64,000 bases of DNA from Stomorhina lunata (taxonomy: Eukaryota; Arthropoda; Insecta; Diptera; Rhiniidae). Below, in pieces: positions 12,785-24,305 of the stretch; position 1 is the stretch's first letter; each line of letters begins with the position of its first letter. A model generated the notes under the pieces. The model was given only the letters and a program-made list of their open reading frames with translations, was not told the DNA's origin and did not search any database. The translations under genes were made by a program, and so were the position numbers. The stretch lies in assembly GCA_933228675.1 (NCBI GenBank), contig OW121740.1:156477828-156541827 (forward strand), in the 5' to 3' direction.

Positions 12785-13988
12785 CCATCGAACCATTTCA
12801 TGGTCCTTCCAACCATGTGTCGAGAATAAGTTCGACAGACGGACGGACAGGCAACAAACCATTTATGTTCCATCGAAACATTATTCTATTATACTATAAA
12901 ACTTATGAGAATTATAAAAAACCCAACAATGGTCCACCTAGCCAATAAAGATCTATCGAACCATTAAATGGTTTATCCAACCATTTAGTAGTCCATCCAA
13001 CCGTTTTTGTTCCATCAAACTTTGAAAATTTTCAGCTGAAATGATGCTATCAAACTAAGGATAAGCATAAAAAATCTTATTATGGTCCACCTAACCAATA
13101 AAGATCTATCGAACCATTAATAGTCCATCGAACCAAAACGGTTTAATCTAAAATTGCAAATTTTCAGTTGTAATGATACTACAAAACTTATGTGAAACTT
13201 TAAAAACAAGGTAATTATGGTCAAACCTAACCAATAAATATCCATCGAACCATTTAGTGGTCCATCCAACCTTTACTGTTCCATCGAACTTTAAAAATTT
13301 TCAGTTGTAATGATGCTATCAAACTAAGGTGAAACATACAAGATTCTAATAATGGTCCACCTAATCAAAAAAGATATATTGAACCATTTATGGTCCATCG
13401 AACCAAAACGGTTCAATCGAACATTGCAAATTTGCAGCTGAAATGATACTACAAAACTTATGCGAGGCTTAAAAAATAATGTAATAATGGTCAAGCCTTA
13501 GCAATAAATATCCATCGAATATTAGTGGCCCAACGATTTAATGTTTCATCGAACCTTGAAATTTTTCACCCGAAATGATACTATCAAACTAAGGTGAAGC
13601 ATAAAAAATTTAATAATGGTACACCTTATCAAAAAATATCTATCGAACCATTATGGTCCATCGAACAAAAAATGTTCAATCGAACGTTGCAAATGTTTAG
13701 CTGAAATGATACTACAAAACTTATCAAAATCTTAAAAAAAACAATGTAATAATGGTCAAACCCAAACAATAAATATTCATCTAACCATAAGTGGTCCATC
13801 GAACCTTTAATGTTCCATCGAACATTGAAATTTTTCAGCTGAAATGACAATATCAAACTAAGGTGAAGCATAAAAAACCTAATTATGGCCCAAATTACCA
13901 ATACAGATCGATCGAACCATTAATGGTATATCGAACCATAAATGTTCCATCGAGTCTAAAAGATTTTGTGTCTGACATTTATTATTTA
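12785..13988 (-). repeat. TTCGATGG satellite block 4b, spacer between the inverted arms
   Basis: About 1.2 kb of the same composite CCATCGAACC repeat as block 2, unit about 130-170 bp, reverse orientation. It lies exactly between the two arms, which is unusual for a transposon interior and suggests insertion into, or capture of, a satellite array. Confidence 0.8.
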
Positions 13989-14844
13989 AAATTAAATTTT
14001 TTTCAATATAATATTTTTATAAACAGACAATTAAATGTCATTCTTTAATGTCATTATAAACAGACAAATAGATGTCATTCATACAAACGGATATTTGGAT
14101 AAATTAATTAAACTTCTTTTTTATCATATAACGGGCATTAACAGACAATTTACTAATAGTCGGGAAATTGTCTGAACTGTGTTATCTTTAGATTTTTGTT
14201 AACCGACAAATATGTCTGACAAAATTTAATGTTAATATTAGTTTGGAAATTATTTTAAGAGAACGAACTTACCGGACAAATTACTATCAGTCGAGATTGT
14301 CTGAACTTTTTAAACTTTTTTAATTTTTAGAAATTTAACAATTCAAAATTTTATATGACGAAATTTTTGTCTGATGATAAAATAGTCCGACAATGAAACT
14401 TGTATGAAAACTCATAAATGAACACGTGTTAAATCTGAAATTTTCTGAACTTTTTAGACTTTTTTAATTTTTACAAATTTAACAATCTAAAATTTTATTT
14501 GAAGAAATTTCTGTATGATGACAAAAATTGTCCGACAAACAAAATTGTATGAAAACTCATAAATGAACACTGTTTAAATCTGACTAATTCCACATTTTTG
14601 GAAAATCCCTACTTAATTCTTTATATAAATTTCTTATCTTAAGTTTTTTGAAAACCGACAAATATGTCAGACATAATTTTGTATAATTTTAAAATTTGTA
14701 TACAAATTATTATAAGAGAAATAGTTAAATCTGATATTACTTTCATTTCTAGACTTATTTATTCTATGCAGAAAAAATAGTGTCGGCTTTAGATTTTTAT
14801 AAACAGACAAAAAAATTTCTGTTATTTCAACAGAAAAAATGGAC
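13989..14844 (-). repeat. right arm of the long inverted repeat (about 856 bp)
   Basis: Reverse complement of 11932-12784, starting AATTAAATTTTTTTCAATAT and ending CAACAGAAAAAATGGAC. Differences are scattered single bases and small indels. I see no target-site duplication: the left outer flank is satellite, the right outer flank is AT-rich unique DNA. Confidence 0.85.
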
Positions 14845-15059
14845 AAAATCCTCACAAAAATTTAGTTAAAAAATGTTTATTAAGTAGAACTAGATTAAAA
14901 ACAAAAACAACAAAAAATAAATATAATTTATATATTTATTTTTTTGCTTATTTATTCAAAAAAAAACTTCAAATAAAAGACAATTAACAGATAATCGGGC
15001 GTTTGTCTTTTTGAAGTTTTAAAGGCAGAATTACCTGATTTTTAAGGGAAATTTGTTAT
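14845..15059. other. unique flank of the right inverted arm
   Basis: AT-rich, A-run-rich sequence that does not resemble the left outer flank, so no target-site duplication can be shown. Confidence 0.4.
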
Positions 15060-15950
15060 CTCGAAAAAATGTTCGAGTTTTTTTGAACGCCTCTATTTTT
15101 GTCTGATGGTTAAATAATCCGACAGACAATCTTATACTTGGCTGAAATATTATAGATATATAAAAATTCCTTTAATCTGTTATTAATACCATTTTTTCTT
15201 CTTTATTTCAGGTAAATATTTATTCATCATAACTAAACTTTGAGGAACCGTTTCAAGAAAAAGGGTAAAAACGTATTTAAATGTACGACATTTTCATTTC
15301 ATTAAATCTAAAACTTAAATAAATTTATTAGAAATATTTTAAAACAATCAGAAAAAAGTGTTAATTAATTCATAAAAAAACATCTTCAATAATAATAATT
15401 TTATTCCTTGTAAATATCATGTCTGATAGTTGTCGTATAGCAGTTAAACCGACAAATATTAGATTTGTCTGTTCAAATTTTCAAACGACAATCGAACAAA
15501 AAACCGGTTGAAAATAAAGAAAACAGTTCTTTTATTAATAAACTCTTTCTTTCCTTGTAAAGATCTTGTCGGAAAGTTGTCGTATAGAATGTCAGGAGAT
15601 ATTTTATAAGTCTGTGTGATAATTCAATTAAAATGAGACAAAAACTTATTAATCAATCCCAAAAAAAAAATTGTTTCAAGAATACAAAATTATATTTCTT
15701 AAAAAGCCATTGTCGGATGGTTGTCGTATAGAAGTTAATCCGACAAACAGCTATGATTTGTGTGAAAATTCGTTTCGGAATCAAGAAAAACAAAACCTGC
15801 TTCTCTATGCTTACATTTTTTAAAAGTTTTAATTTTTCCTATACGTTAAGTAAACTATCAGTTACTTGTCGTATAGCCCTTAAACCGACAAACAGTCGAT
15901 TTGACTTATCTGCAACTTTTTTATCTAATGAAAAAAAGCAAAAATTCTTG
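15060..15950. repeat. about 145-bp repeat with TTGTCGTATAG and CCGACAAACAG
   Basis: TTGTCGTATAG recurs at 15430, 15577, 15721 and 15866, spacings of 147, 144 and 145 bp, usually followed by GTTAAACCGACAAACAG. An older copy at about 15100 (TTTTGTCTGATGGTTAAATA, then ATCCGACAGAC) resembles a word in the inverted arms near 14367-14393. The 145-bp array and the 144-bp internal duplication of the arms probably belong to one family. Confidence 0.75.
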
Positions 15951-16339
15951 TTCTCTTACTAATTTTTCTTTTAAATATTGATTTTTCTAATACGGAAGTT
16001 TTTCTTTTTCATTCTTTGCAAAACTTCAATTTGAAGTTTTGATATTTGTTTTAAATAAATTTTCATGGGCACGTTTTAGTGTTTTTCTTTTTCATTTTGT
16101 CATCAAAGATTTTCCTCATTTTTCTTCTGGGTTTTTTGTTTAAATAAAACAAAAGAAAAATATTGTCATAAATTCAACATGAGAATATAAGAGAGAGGAG
16201 CTAATTTATGTTAAAGGTTGGAAGCGAAAAACTATTTAGGTTTTCAAGATAAAATATTTAAATAACTGTTTAAGGTATAAGAAAAATATTGGACTCATAT
16301 AAAGCATTTAATTCTTAGGAATAGAAATAAGTTAATATT

Positions 16340-17640
16340 TTTCTTACGATTTTCGAGATATTGGATTGAATTTTTAAAAAAATTTTGATACCATCATATT
16401 CCGGAGACATCACAGAATCAAACCAGTTAAATTCTTTTTTCAAATTCTTAAGTATTTCGATCTGAATATATAACATTTTTGATTTTTAACAAAAAATGTT
16501 CAAGTTTTATGATTTTCGAGATATTAGATTGAGTTTTATCAAAATAAATAAAGTTTCTATACCATTATGCTCCTGAGATCTCACAGAATCCAGAAACCTA
16601 TTTAATATTTTTTTCTTAAGTATTTCGATTTTAATGTGTAATATTTTTGTGTTTTAAAAAAAGTGTTCAAGTTCGATTTTCGAGATATTGGATGAATTTT
16701 TATATAAATTGAACATGTTTTTTATATCATTTTATTCCTGAAAATTTAAAGAATCCAACTATAAAACGATTTTAATTCTCTTTTCAAAATCCTAAGTTTT
16801 TCGATTTTAATATGCAAAATTTTTGTGTTTTTACAAAAAGTGTTCAAGTCTTGCGATTTTCGAGATATTGGATTGAGTTTTGATATAAATTGACTGGTTT
16901 TGATGCCATTTTATTTCTAAGAATTCACAAAATCCAGAAAACTATGAAACCTGCGAAGTTCTCTTTTCGAAATCTTAAGTTTTTCGATTTGAATAAGTAA
17001 AATTTTTCGTTTTTTACCAAAAGTGTTCAAGTCCGATTTCCGAGATATGATGAGTTTTGATATAAATTTAACAGATTTTTGATACCATTTCATTTTTGAG
17101 AATTCAAAGAATACAAAACCTATAAAAACTGTTTTATTCTTTTTTCAAAATCTTAAGTAATTTCGTTTTGAATATGCAAAATTTTTTGTTTTTACAAAAA
17201 TTGTTTAAGTGTTGCAATTTTCGAGATATTGGATTGAATTTTAATATAAATGAACAGGTTTTAGACACGTTTGATACCATTTCATTTCTGAGAATTCACA
17301 GAATTCAAAAGCTATGAAAGCTGTTTAATTCTTTTATTAAAATCTTATGCAATTTCGATTTGTATATGCAAAATTTGTTGTTTTTTTTTAAATTGTTCAA
17401 GTGTTGCAATTTTCGAGATATTGGTATAAGTTTTGATATAAATCAACAGGTTTTTTATTCCTGAGACATGACAAAACCCAAAAACTCTAAAACTTATACA
17501 ATTCGAATCCCAGGCTTTTTAATATTTAGATTTAAATGTTAAAAATTTCACTTCTTTTACAATTTTTTTTTTTCATTTTTTTCAATTTTCGAGATATTGA
17601 CAGGATTTATGGCTCAAATGAACAGATTTTTATATATTTC
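16340..17640. repeat. 163-192 bp satellite with TTTTCGAGATATTGGATTGA
   Basis: TTCGAGATATTGG recurs eight times, with the C of CGAGATA at 16354, 16517, 16681, 16861, 17041, 17222, 17414 and 17590. Each unit also carries ACAAAAAGTGTTCAAG, GATACCATTTCATTTCTGAG and AATTCACAGAATCC. The unit length is close to that of nucleosome-phased satellites. Copies differ by indels, so the array is old. No coding frame survives across it. Confidence 0.88.
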
Positions 17641-18780
17641 TATTCCAGAGAGTTCTCCCCTTCCAATAAGTCTAATATCTTTGTAATAATCTAAACAGAT
17701 ACTTTATTATTTAAATTTGAAATCGTAAATCTTTTTCGTTTACCCCCACTATTCAAATTCTAAGCAAAATTGTCTCGAGATAATAGTGATGAAAGGCCCA
17801 GGCGGATGATATTCTGATGATTTACATGATTTCTTAGACAAACACCTGCATTATTTACAAATTGGTTAACACGTACTCGTAACGTTAAAAAAAACGACAA
17901 AATAAATATGTATATGATGAAAAAATAAGAAGCAAAAAAGGGAATAGAAAAACCTTTAGACAACAAAGTTGCAAAGAATTTGTAAAGCTTTTGTTCTAGC
18001 TATTAAATATTGCTAAACTTTAAGACAGACATAAAGACCAAAGCTACTGCGTGTCAAAAAAAAGAGTGTTAAAAATGATTTGTTCCATGAAATGGAAAAT
18101 ATGTTGCGAAAAAACTATATGTTAGTTTTTTATGGTTATATAGTACCTATTCATTTAGAAGCTCCAAGAATCGTGTTATTGTGAACAAAAAAAAAATTGG
18201 GAATAATAGTAAGCCTTTTTTTCAGAGGGTTCTCTAAACATAAACGGCTTTTTTGAAGAGGGACATGTTTTAAGCAGAAGTCTGAAAAACTAACGGTTTA
18301 TGAATCATGACTTTGGCATCGTTTAACCATCATCCACTACATCGTCATCATCATCATCTTCTTCGCCATCATCAACAGCAGCCATGAACAACAAACGCCG
18401 CATTCTATATTTTTTTCCTAGCCCCAAACATAGTTCAAGAGCAATTCCTTCTCAAACCTGGGCCACAAAAAATAAAACTACATATTCACACCGTAAAACA
18501 TTTTTTTAGTTCTTTTTTTTTCTTTATTTTTTTGGCAACCCATTCATTTCCTCTAACCAGGCTTATGGTTGCATATATTTTGTGTTTATGGCATATGTTG
18601 TGGATCCATTATAGTGGATCTGGCTTTTAGCATCATCAGCTGGATAACAAGCCCTGGCATTATGATTTACAAACCACTTGCCAAATGCGTTAAAAAATTG
18701 TCGACACAAAACATGCATGTAACAAATATTATACAACACAAGACATATAAGTCATAAACACAGACATACAGTGGCTAACA
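17641..18780. other. unique stretch, no gene seen
   Basis: AT-rich with a TCA trinucleotide run at 18345-18360. Short open frames here have no coding character or recognisable motif. Confidence 0.4.
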
Positions 18781-18799
18781 AAATTGAAGAAACTATACA

Positions 18800-19335
18800 A
18801 AAAATTCTTTAAAAAAAAATCAAAATTCTTGGAAATTTTTCAAAAATTTTATATAAAACTTTCCAAAATTTCATATTTCTATAGGAAATTTTTATAAAAA
18901 ATTTTTAAACATTTTTTTATTTTTATAGGAAAATTTTTAAAAATTTCTCATTTTTATAGGAACTTTTTCAAAAATTTCTTATTTTGATAGGAAATTTATC
19001 AAACATTTTTTCTTTTCATAGGAAACTTTTAAAAAATTTCTTATTTTTATAGGAAATTTTGTAAAAAAAAATTTATTTTTATAGGAAATTTTTAAAATTT
19101 TTTTTATTTTTATATGAAATTTTTCAAAAATTTTGTATTTTGATAGGAAATTTTTCAAAAATTTCTTATTTTTATAGGAAATTTTTAAAAATTTTCTTAT
19201 TTTTATAGGAAAATTTTCAAAAATTTCTTATTTTTATAGGAAATTTTTCAAAAGTTTTATATTTTTATAGGAAATTTTTCAAAAATGTTATATTTTTATT
19301 GGAAATTTTTTAAAAATTGCTTATTTTTATAGAAA
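18800..19335. repeat. 31-bp AT satellite (TTTTTATAGGAAATTTTTC type)
   Basis: About 17 units of TTATTTTTATAGGAAATTTT followed by TCAAAAATTTC. Spacing of ATAGGAAA measured at 19143, 19174 and 19205 gives 31 bp. It abuts the GGCGATCGCC satellite, which has the same 31-bp period and a similar TATAG(A/G)AAA core, so the two may be phases of one lineage. Confidence 0.85.
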
Positions 19336-20730
19336 AAATCGAATTAGTTTACTATAGAAAAGTTGGCGCTAGAATTAGTTTACTATAGAAAAGTTGGCGA
19401 TCGCCCTAGTTTTCTATAGAAAAGTTGGCGATCGCCCTAGTTTTCTATAGAAAAGTTGGCGATCGCCCTAGTTTTCTATAGAAAAGTTGGCGATCGCCCT
19501 AGTTTTCTATAGAAAAGTTGGCGATCGCCCTAGTTTTCTATATAAAAGTTGGCGATCGACTTAGTTTTATATAGAAAAGTTGGCGATCGCCTTAGTTTTC
19601 TATAGAAAAGTTGGCGATCGCCTTAGTTTTTATATAGAAAAGTTGGCGATCGCCTTAGTTTTCTATACAAAAGTTGGCGATCGCCCTAATTTTCTATAAA
19701 AAAGTTGGCGATCGCCTAAGATTTCTATAGAAAAGTTGACGATCGCCTTGGATTTCTATAGAAAAGTTGGCGATCGCCCTAGTTTTCTATAGAAAAGTTG
19801 GCGATCGCCCTAGTTTTCTATAGAAAAGTTGGCGATCGCCCTAGCTTTCTATAGAAAAGTTGGCGATCGCCCTAGTTTTCTATAGAAAAGTTGGCGATCG
19901 CCCTAGTTTTCTATAGAAAAGTTGGCGATCGCCCTAGTTTTCTATAGAAAAGTTGGCGATCGCCCTAGTTTTCTATAGAAAAGTTGGCGATCGCCCTAGT
20001 TTTCTATAGAAAAGTTGGCGATCGCCCTAGTTTTCTATAGAAAAGTTGGCGATCGCCCTAGTTTTCTATAGAAAAGTTGGCGATCGCCCTAGTTTTCTAT
20101 AGAAAAGTTGGCGATCGCCCTAGTTTTCTATAGAAAAGTTGGCGATCGCCCTAGTTTTCTATAGAAAAGTTGGCGATCGCCCTAGTTTTCTATAGAAAAG
20201 TTGGCGATCGCCCTAGTTTTCTATAGAAAAGTTGGCGATCGCCCTAGTTTTCTATATAAAAGTTGGCGATCGACTTAGTTTTATATAGAAAAGTTGGCGA
20301 TCGCCTTAGTTTTCTATAGAAAAGTTGGCGATCGCCTTAGTTTTTATATAGAAAAGTTGGCGATCGCCTTAGTTTTCTATACAAAAGTTGGCGATCGCCC
20401 TAATTTTCTATAAAAAAGTTGGCGATCGCCTAAGATTTCTATAGAAAAGTTGACGATCGCCTTGGATTTCTATAGAAAAGTTGGCGATCGCCCTAGTTTT
20501 CTATAGAAAAATTGGCGATCGCCTTAGTTTTCTACAGAAAAGTTGGCGATCGCCTTAGTTTTCTATAGAAAAGTTGGCGATCGCCCTAATTTTCTATAAA
20601 AAAGTTGGCGATCGCCTAAGATTTCTATAGAAAAGTTGACGATCGCCTTGGATTTCTATAGAAAAGTTGGCGAGCGCCCTAGTTTTCTATAGAAAAATTG
20701 GCGATCGCCTTTTTTTTCTATAAAAAGTTA
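19336..20730 (+). repeat. 31-bp double-palindrome satellite, block A (GGCGATCGCC, CCCTAG subtype)
   Basis: About 45 head-to-tail units: TTTTCTATAGAAAA, then GTT, then GGCGATCGCC, then CTAG. Both the 14-bp and 10-bp parts are perfect palindromes. Central copies are almost identical. A run of variant units (CTATATAAAAG, CGACTTAG, CCTAAGATTTC, GACGATCGCCTTGG) at about 19537-19790 recurs at about 20251-20500, a shift of 714 bp or 23 units, and its last part a third time near 20585-20680. So the array grew by duplicating multi-unit blocks. Confidence 0.95.
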
Positions 20731-21564
20731 TTTTTCAAAATGTCTTGCTTTTCAAATTTACTTAACGTTCTCCATTTTTGGTCACCCACTGCTCGTTTGA
20801 CTATAACTCATCTGACTTACAAGATTTTTAACATCTTTTAGAGTTTTCTTTTTAGAAATTTTTTTTTCTTCTTGTGATTTTCAAACAAAATGTTTGCACA
20901 TATTTTAGCGCATTTCATTTCATTCTTAGTATTTGCTTGTTATTGTCATTGTTTGTTGTAGCTATTATTGTTGTCTATCAGTCCGACCGACCTGCCGTCC
21001 GTCTGTCCATCCATCTATCTGTCTGTCTGTCGGTTTGAATGAAACCACTTCTTGCTACACCAAAACAATCCTAAACATTAAAAAAAACAATAATCATTTG
21101 AGTGTAAATAGAGTTTGTGTGATGTTTTCATTCTTTTTGTTCACGTTTTGTTCTTTTGTTACAAAAAGCCCAGCGACGACTTCCTTTAACCATATATGAT
21201 GAAGGTGCCAACAAGTACTTCAATAAAAAACAAACCTTCTTTTTCTACTTCTTCCTCATATCCACCACAAGAACTTCTTTAAATCATTCTTGCATAACGT
21301 TATGTGTCTCTCCAAGACTACAGTACGAGTATGAGAATCGCTATGAAAAGAAAAAACTACATGGAGAGGAACCAAAACTATAGATAGACTCCGAAATGAA
21401 ACGTGCAAATTTTCAAATGACATCCACCTTACATGACCAAGGCAGACAAAACAAAAAACAGAAGACTTAGGGGTCTATAAAGTTTTGAACCAGAAAACTT
21501 TCCATGATAACAAAAAATGGAAAAATTTGTTAATCCAAGTCAGAGGCTATGGAAAAGTTCAAAA
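20731..21564. other. unique interruption between 31-bp arrays
   Basis: Mixed sequence with a GTCT/ATCC simple repeat at 21001-21032. Two overlapping short open frames are present (20933-21199 and 21156-21383), but the first is largely a translated microsatellite and neither resembles a known protein. Considered non-coding. Confidence 0.45.
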
Positions 21565-22262
21565 TCGCCTTAGTTTTCTATAGAAAAGTTGGCGATCGTC
21601 TTAGTTTTCTATAGAAAAGTTGGCGATCGCCTTAGTTTTCTATAGAAAAGTTGGCGATCGCCTTAGTTTTCTATAGAAAAGTTGGCGATCGCTTTAGTTA
21701 TCTATAGAAAAGTTGGCGATCGCCATAGTTTTCTATAGAAAAGTTGGCGATCGCCTTAGTTTTCTATAGGAAAGTTGGCGATCGCCAAAGTTTTCTATAG
21801 AAAAGTTGGCGATCGCCTTAGCTTTCTATAGAAAAGTTGGAAATCGCCTTAGTTTTCTATAGAAAAGTTGGCGATCTCCTTAGTTTTCTCTAGAAAAGTT
21901 GGCGATCGTCTTAGTTTTCTATAGAAAAGTTGGCGATCGCCTTAGTATTCTATAGAAAAGTTGGCGATCGCCTTAGTTTTCTATAGAAAAGTTGGCGATC
22001 GCCTTAGTTTTCTATAGAAAAGTTGGCGATCGCCATAGTTTTCTATAGAAAAGTTGGCGATCACCTTAGTCTTCTATAGAAAAGTTGGCGATCGCCTTAA
22101 TTTTCTATAGAAAAGTTGACGATCGTCTTAGTTTTTTATAGAAAAGTTATTCTATAGATCGCCTTATTTTTCTATAGAAAATTTGGCGATCATCTTAATT
22201 TTCTATAGAAAAGTTGGATTCCCTTAGTTTTCTACAGAAAAGTTGGTGATTTCTTTAGTTCT
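21565..22262 (+). repeat. 31-bp double-palindrome satellite, block B (CCTTAG subtype)
   Basis: About 22 units in the same orientation as block A, but the linker is mostly CTTAG rather than CCTAG and copies are more diverged, decaying towards 22.26 kb. Confidence 0.93.
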
Positions 22263-23098
22263 TATTAAAAATTGAGTAGTTTGAGTAACTATATCTCTAC
22301 TTCCCCTCACCGCCTTTGCCACTGTCTATCCTTCCCTTTATTCTTTCACCACCTTTAAAATTCTTTGAATTCTATTCAAATCCTTCTAAAATTCCTTTCC
22401 TTTTCAAATTATTTGTTAGTCACCTTCTCAATAAACTTCATCCGCTAGTTTCCTTTGTCTCTTCCTTTAACTTATTGAGTAAGACATTTTTTTAGGATGA
22501 TTCAACACAAAATATTAAGGAATTCTCTAATAAAAAAATTAAAAAAAAACTAACAACAAAAATCTTACACATAACATCAGTCAGTCAGAAGTGAATTCTT
22601 CTTGCCAACTGCCTGCCTGGAAACGAACCAGGAAATGCCAATCAATAAAACCTAGTACAAATTTGAATGGCCAGGAGTAGAAAAGGAATGCCAGACTTAG
22701 ACTAACAAGAAGGAGGAAGTGGAGAGGATTTTGCAGAAAATAAATAAAAATCAGTTAAAAAGAATATCTTAACTCGTTTAAGGTGGCGATCGGTGGTCAA
22801 TGATCACTGATCGCAGTTCTTAAGCAAAAAAAAAAAATGCTTAGCTTTAATTTTTTCTTAGGCTTATTTAAATTTTCATAGGTATTTTTATTTTTGTTGC
22901 CAAGGAAGAGGGAACTTAAGCCAGGAAATAGTGAATGTATTTTATTTTCTACAAATTGTTTGCTTCTAAGATTACAAATTAATAGTTGTTAGAGGATAAT
23001 AAAACTATTGAGGTATTAATTTAAATTTAGTCAATAAGGAAAACTCGTTAAAATGATCTGTATTTTTATAAAAAACGCTTTTTGTTAATAATATATTA
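22263..23098. other. unique spacer at the orientation switch
   Basis: Separates the + oriented blocks from the reversed ones. It contains an imperfect dyad at 22786-22814 (GCGATCGGTGGTCA against TGATCACTGATCGC), whose GCGATCG end is a word of the satellite. No gene seen. Confidence 0.45.
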
Positions 23099-24305
23099 CG
23101 ATCGCCAACTTTTCTATAGAAAACTATAGCTATCACCAACTTTGCTATTGAAAACTATAGCGATCGCCAACTTTGCTATGGAAAACTATAGCGATCGCCT
23201 ACTTTTCTATAGAAAACTATAGCTATCGCCTACTTTCCTATAGAAAACTATAGCGATCGCCTACTTTTCTATAGAAAACTATAGCGATCGCCAATTTTTC
23301 TATAGAAAACTATAGCGATCGCCAACTTTTCTATAGAAAACTATGGCGATCACCAACTTTTCTATAGAAAACTATGGCGATCACCAACTTTTCTATAGAA
23401 AATTATGGCGATCACCTACTTTTCTATAGAAAACTATAGCGATCAACAACTTTCCTATAGAAAACTATAGCGATCGCTTACTTTTCTATAGAAAACTATG
23501 GCGATCACCAACTTTTCTATAGAAAACTATGGCGATCACCAAATTTTCTACAGAAAATTATGGCGATCACCTACTTTTCTACAGAAAACTATAGCGATCA
23601 ACAACTTTCCTATAGAAAACTATAGCGATCGCTTACTTTTCTATAGAAAACTATAGCGATCGCCAATTTTTCTATAGAAAACTGTAGCGATCGCCAGATT
23701 TTCTATAGAAAACTATAGCGATCAACAACTTTTCAATAGAAAACCATAGCAATTACCAACTTTTCTATAGAAAATTATGGCGATCACCAACTTTTCTATA
23801 GAAAACTTTAGCGATCATCAACTTTTCTATAGAAAACTATTACGATCACCAACTTTTCTATAGAAAACTATGGCGATCACCAACTTTTCTATGGAAAACT
23901 ATGGCGATCACCAACTTTTCTATAGAAAAATATGGCGATCACTAACTTTTCTATAGAAAACTATGGCGATCACCAACTTTCTATAGAAAATTATGGCAAT
24001 CATAAACTTTTCTATAGAAAACTATGGAGAACACCAACATTTCTATAAAAAACTAAGGCAATCGCTGACTATTTCTTAGAACTTTTTTATAAAAAATTAA
24101 GGCGATCACCAAGTTTTCTAAAGATAACTATAGCGAAGTCCAACTTGTTTGTAAAAAACTAATTCTATTACTAGCTTTCCTATGAAAAACATAGGTGATC
24201 GACAACTTTTCTTAAACTTGTCTATAGTAAACTATAGTAAACTATACTTAACTCTTTTATCGACAATTAATGCTATCTTTAACTTTTCATTAGAAAACCA
24301 AGTAA
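23099..24305 (-). repeat. 31-bp double-palindrome satellite, block C, reversed (CTATAGCGATCGCC subtype)
   Basis: About 39 units with linker AAC instead of GTT, so reversed. Spacing of GCGATC at 23284 and 23315 confirms 31 bp. This block has its own variants, CTATAGCGATCGCC and CTATGGCGATCACC, including a recurring mini-series with GATCAACAACTTTCCTATAG at about 23434 and 23595. It decays after 23.98 kb. Confidence 0.93.

Noticed and set aside
14667..14855. 62-codon minus-strand frame that matches the end of a frame at 11813-12109
   Set aside because: The similarity exists because both lie in the two copies of the inverted arm, not because of coding conservation; the reading frame is short and has no family signature.
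15753..15962. 69-codon frame in the 145-bp repeat
   Set aside because: It crosses repeat units that are otherwise full of stops and has no homologous frame in the sister units.
20933..21383. Overlapping open frames between the 31-bp arrays
   Set aside because: One is mainly a translated GTCT/CCAT microsatellite. The other has no recognisable features or splice context.
19336..22262. GCGATCGC repeats recall the HIP1 octamer of cyanobacteria, suggesting contamination
   Set aside because: HIP1 is dispersed, not in a 31-bp tandem. The flanks are continuous AT-rich animal-type sequence and the same window has a spliced exon.
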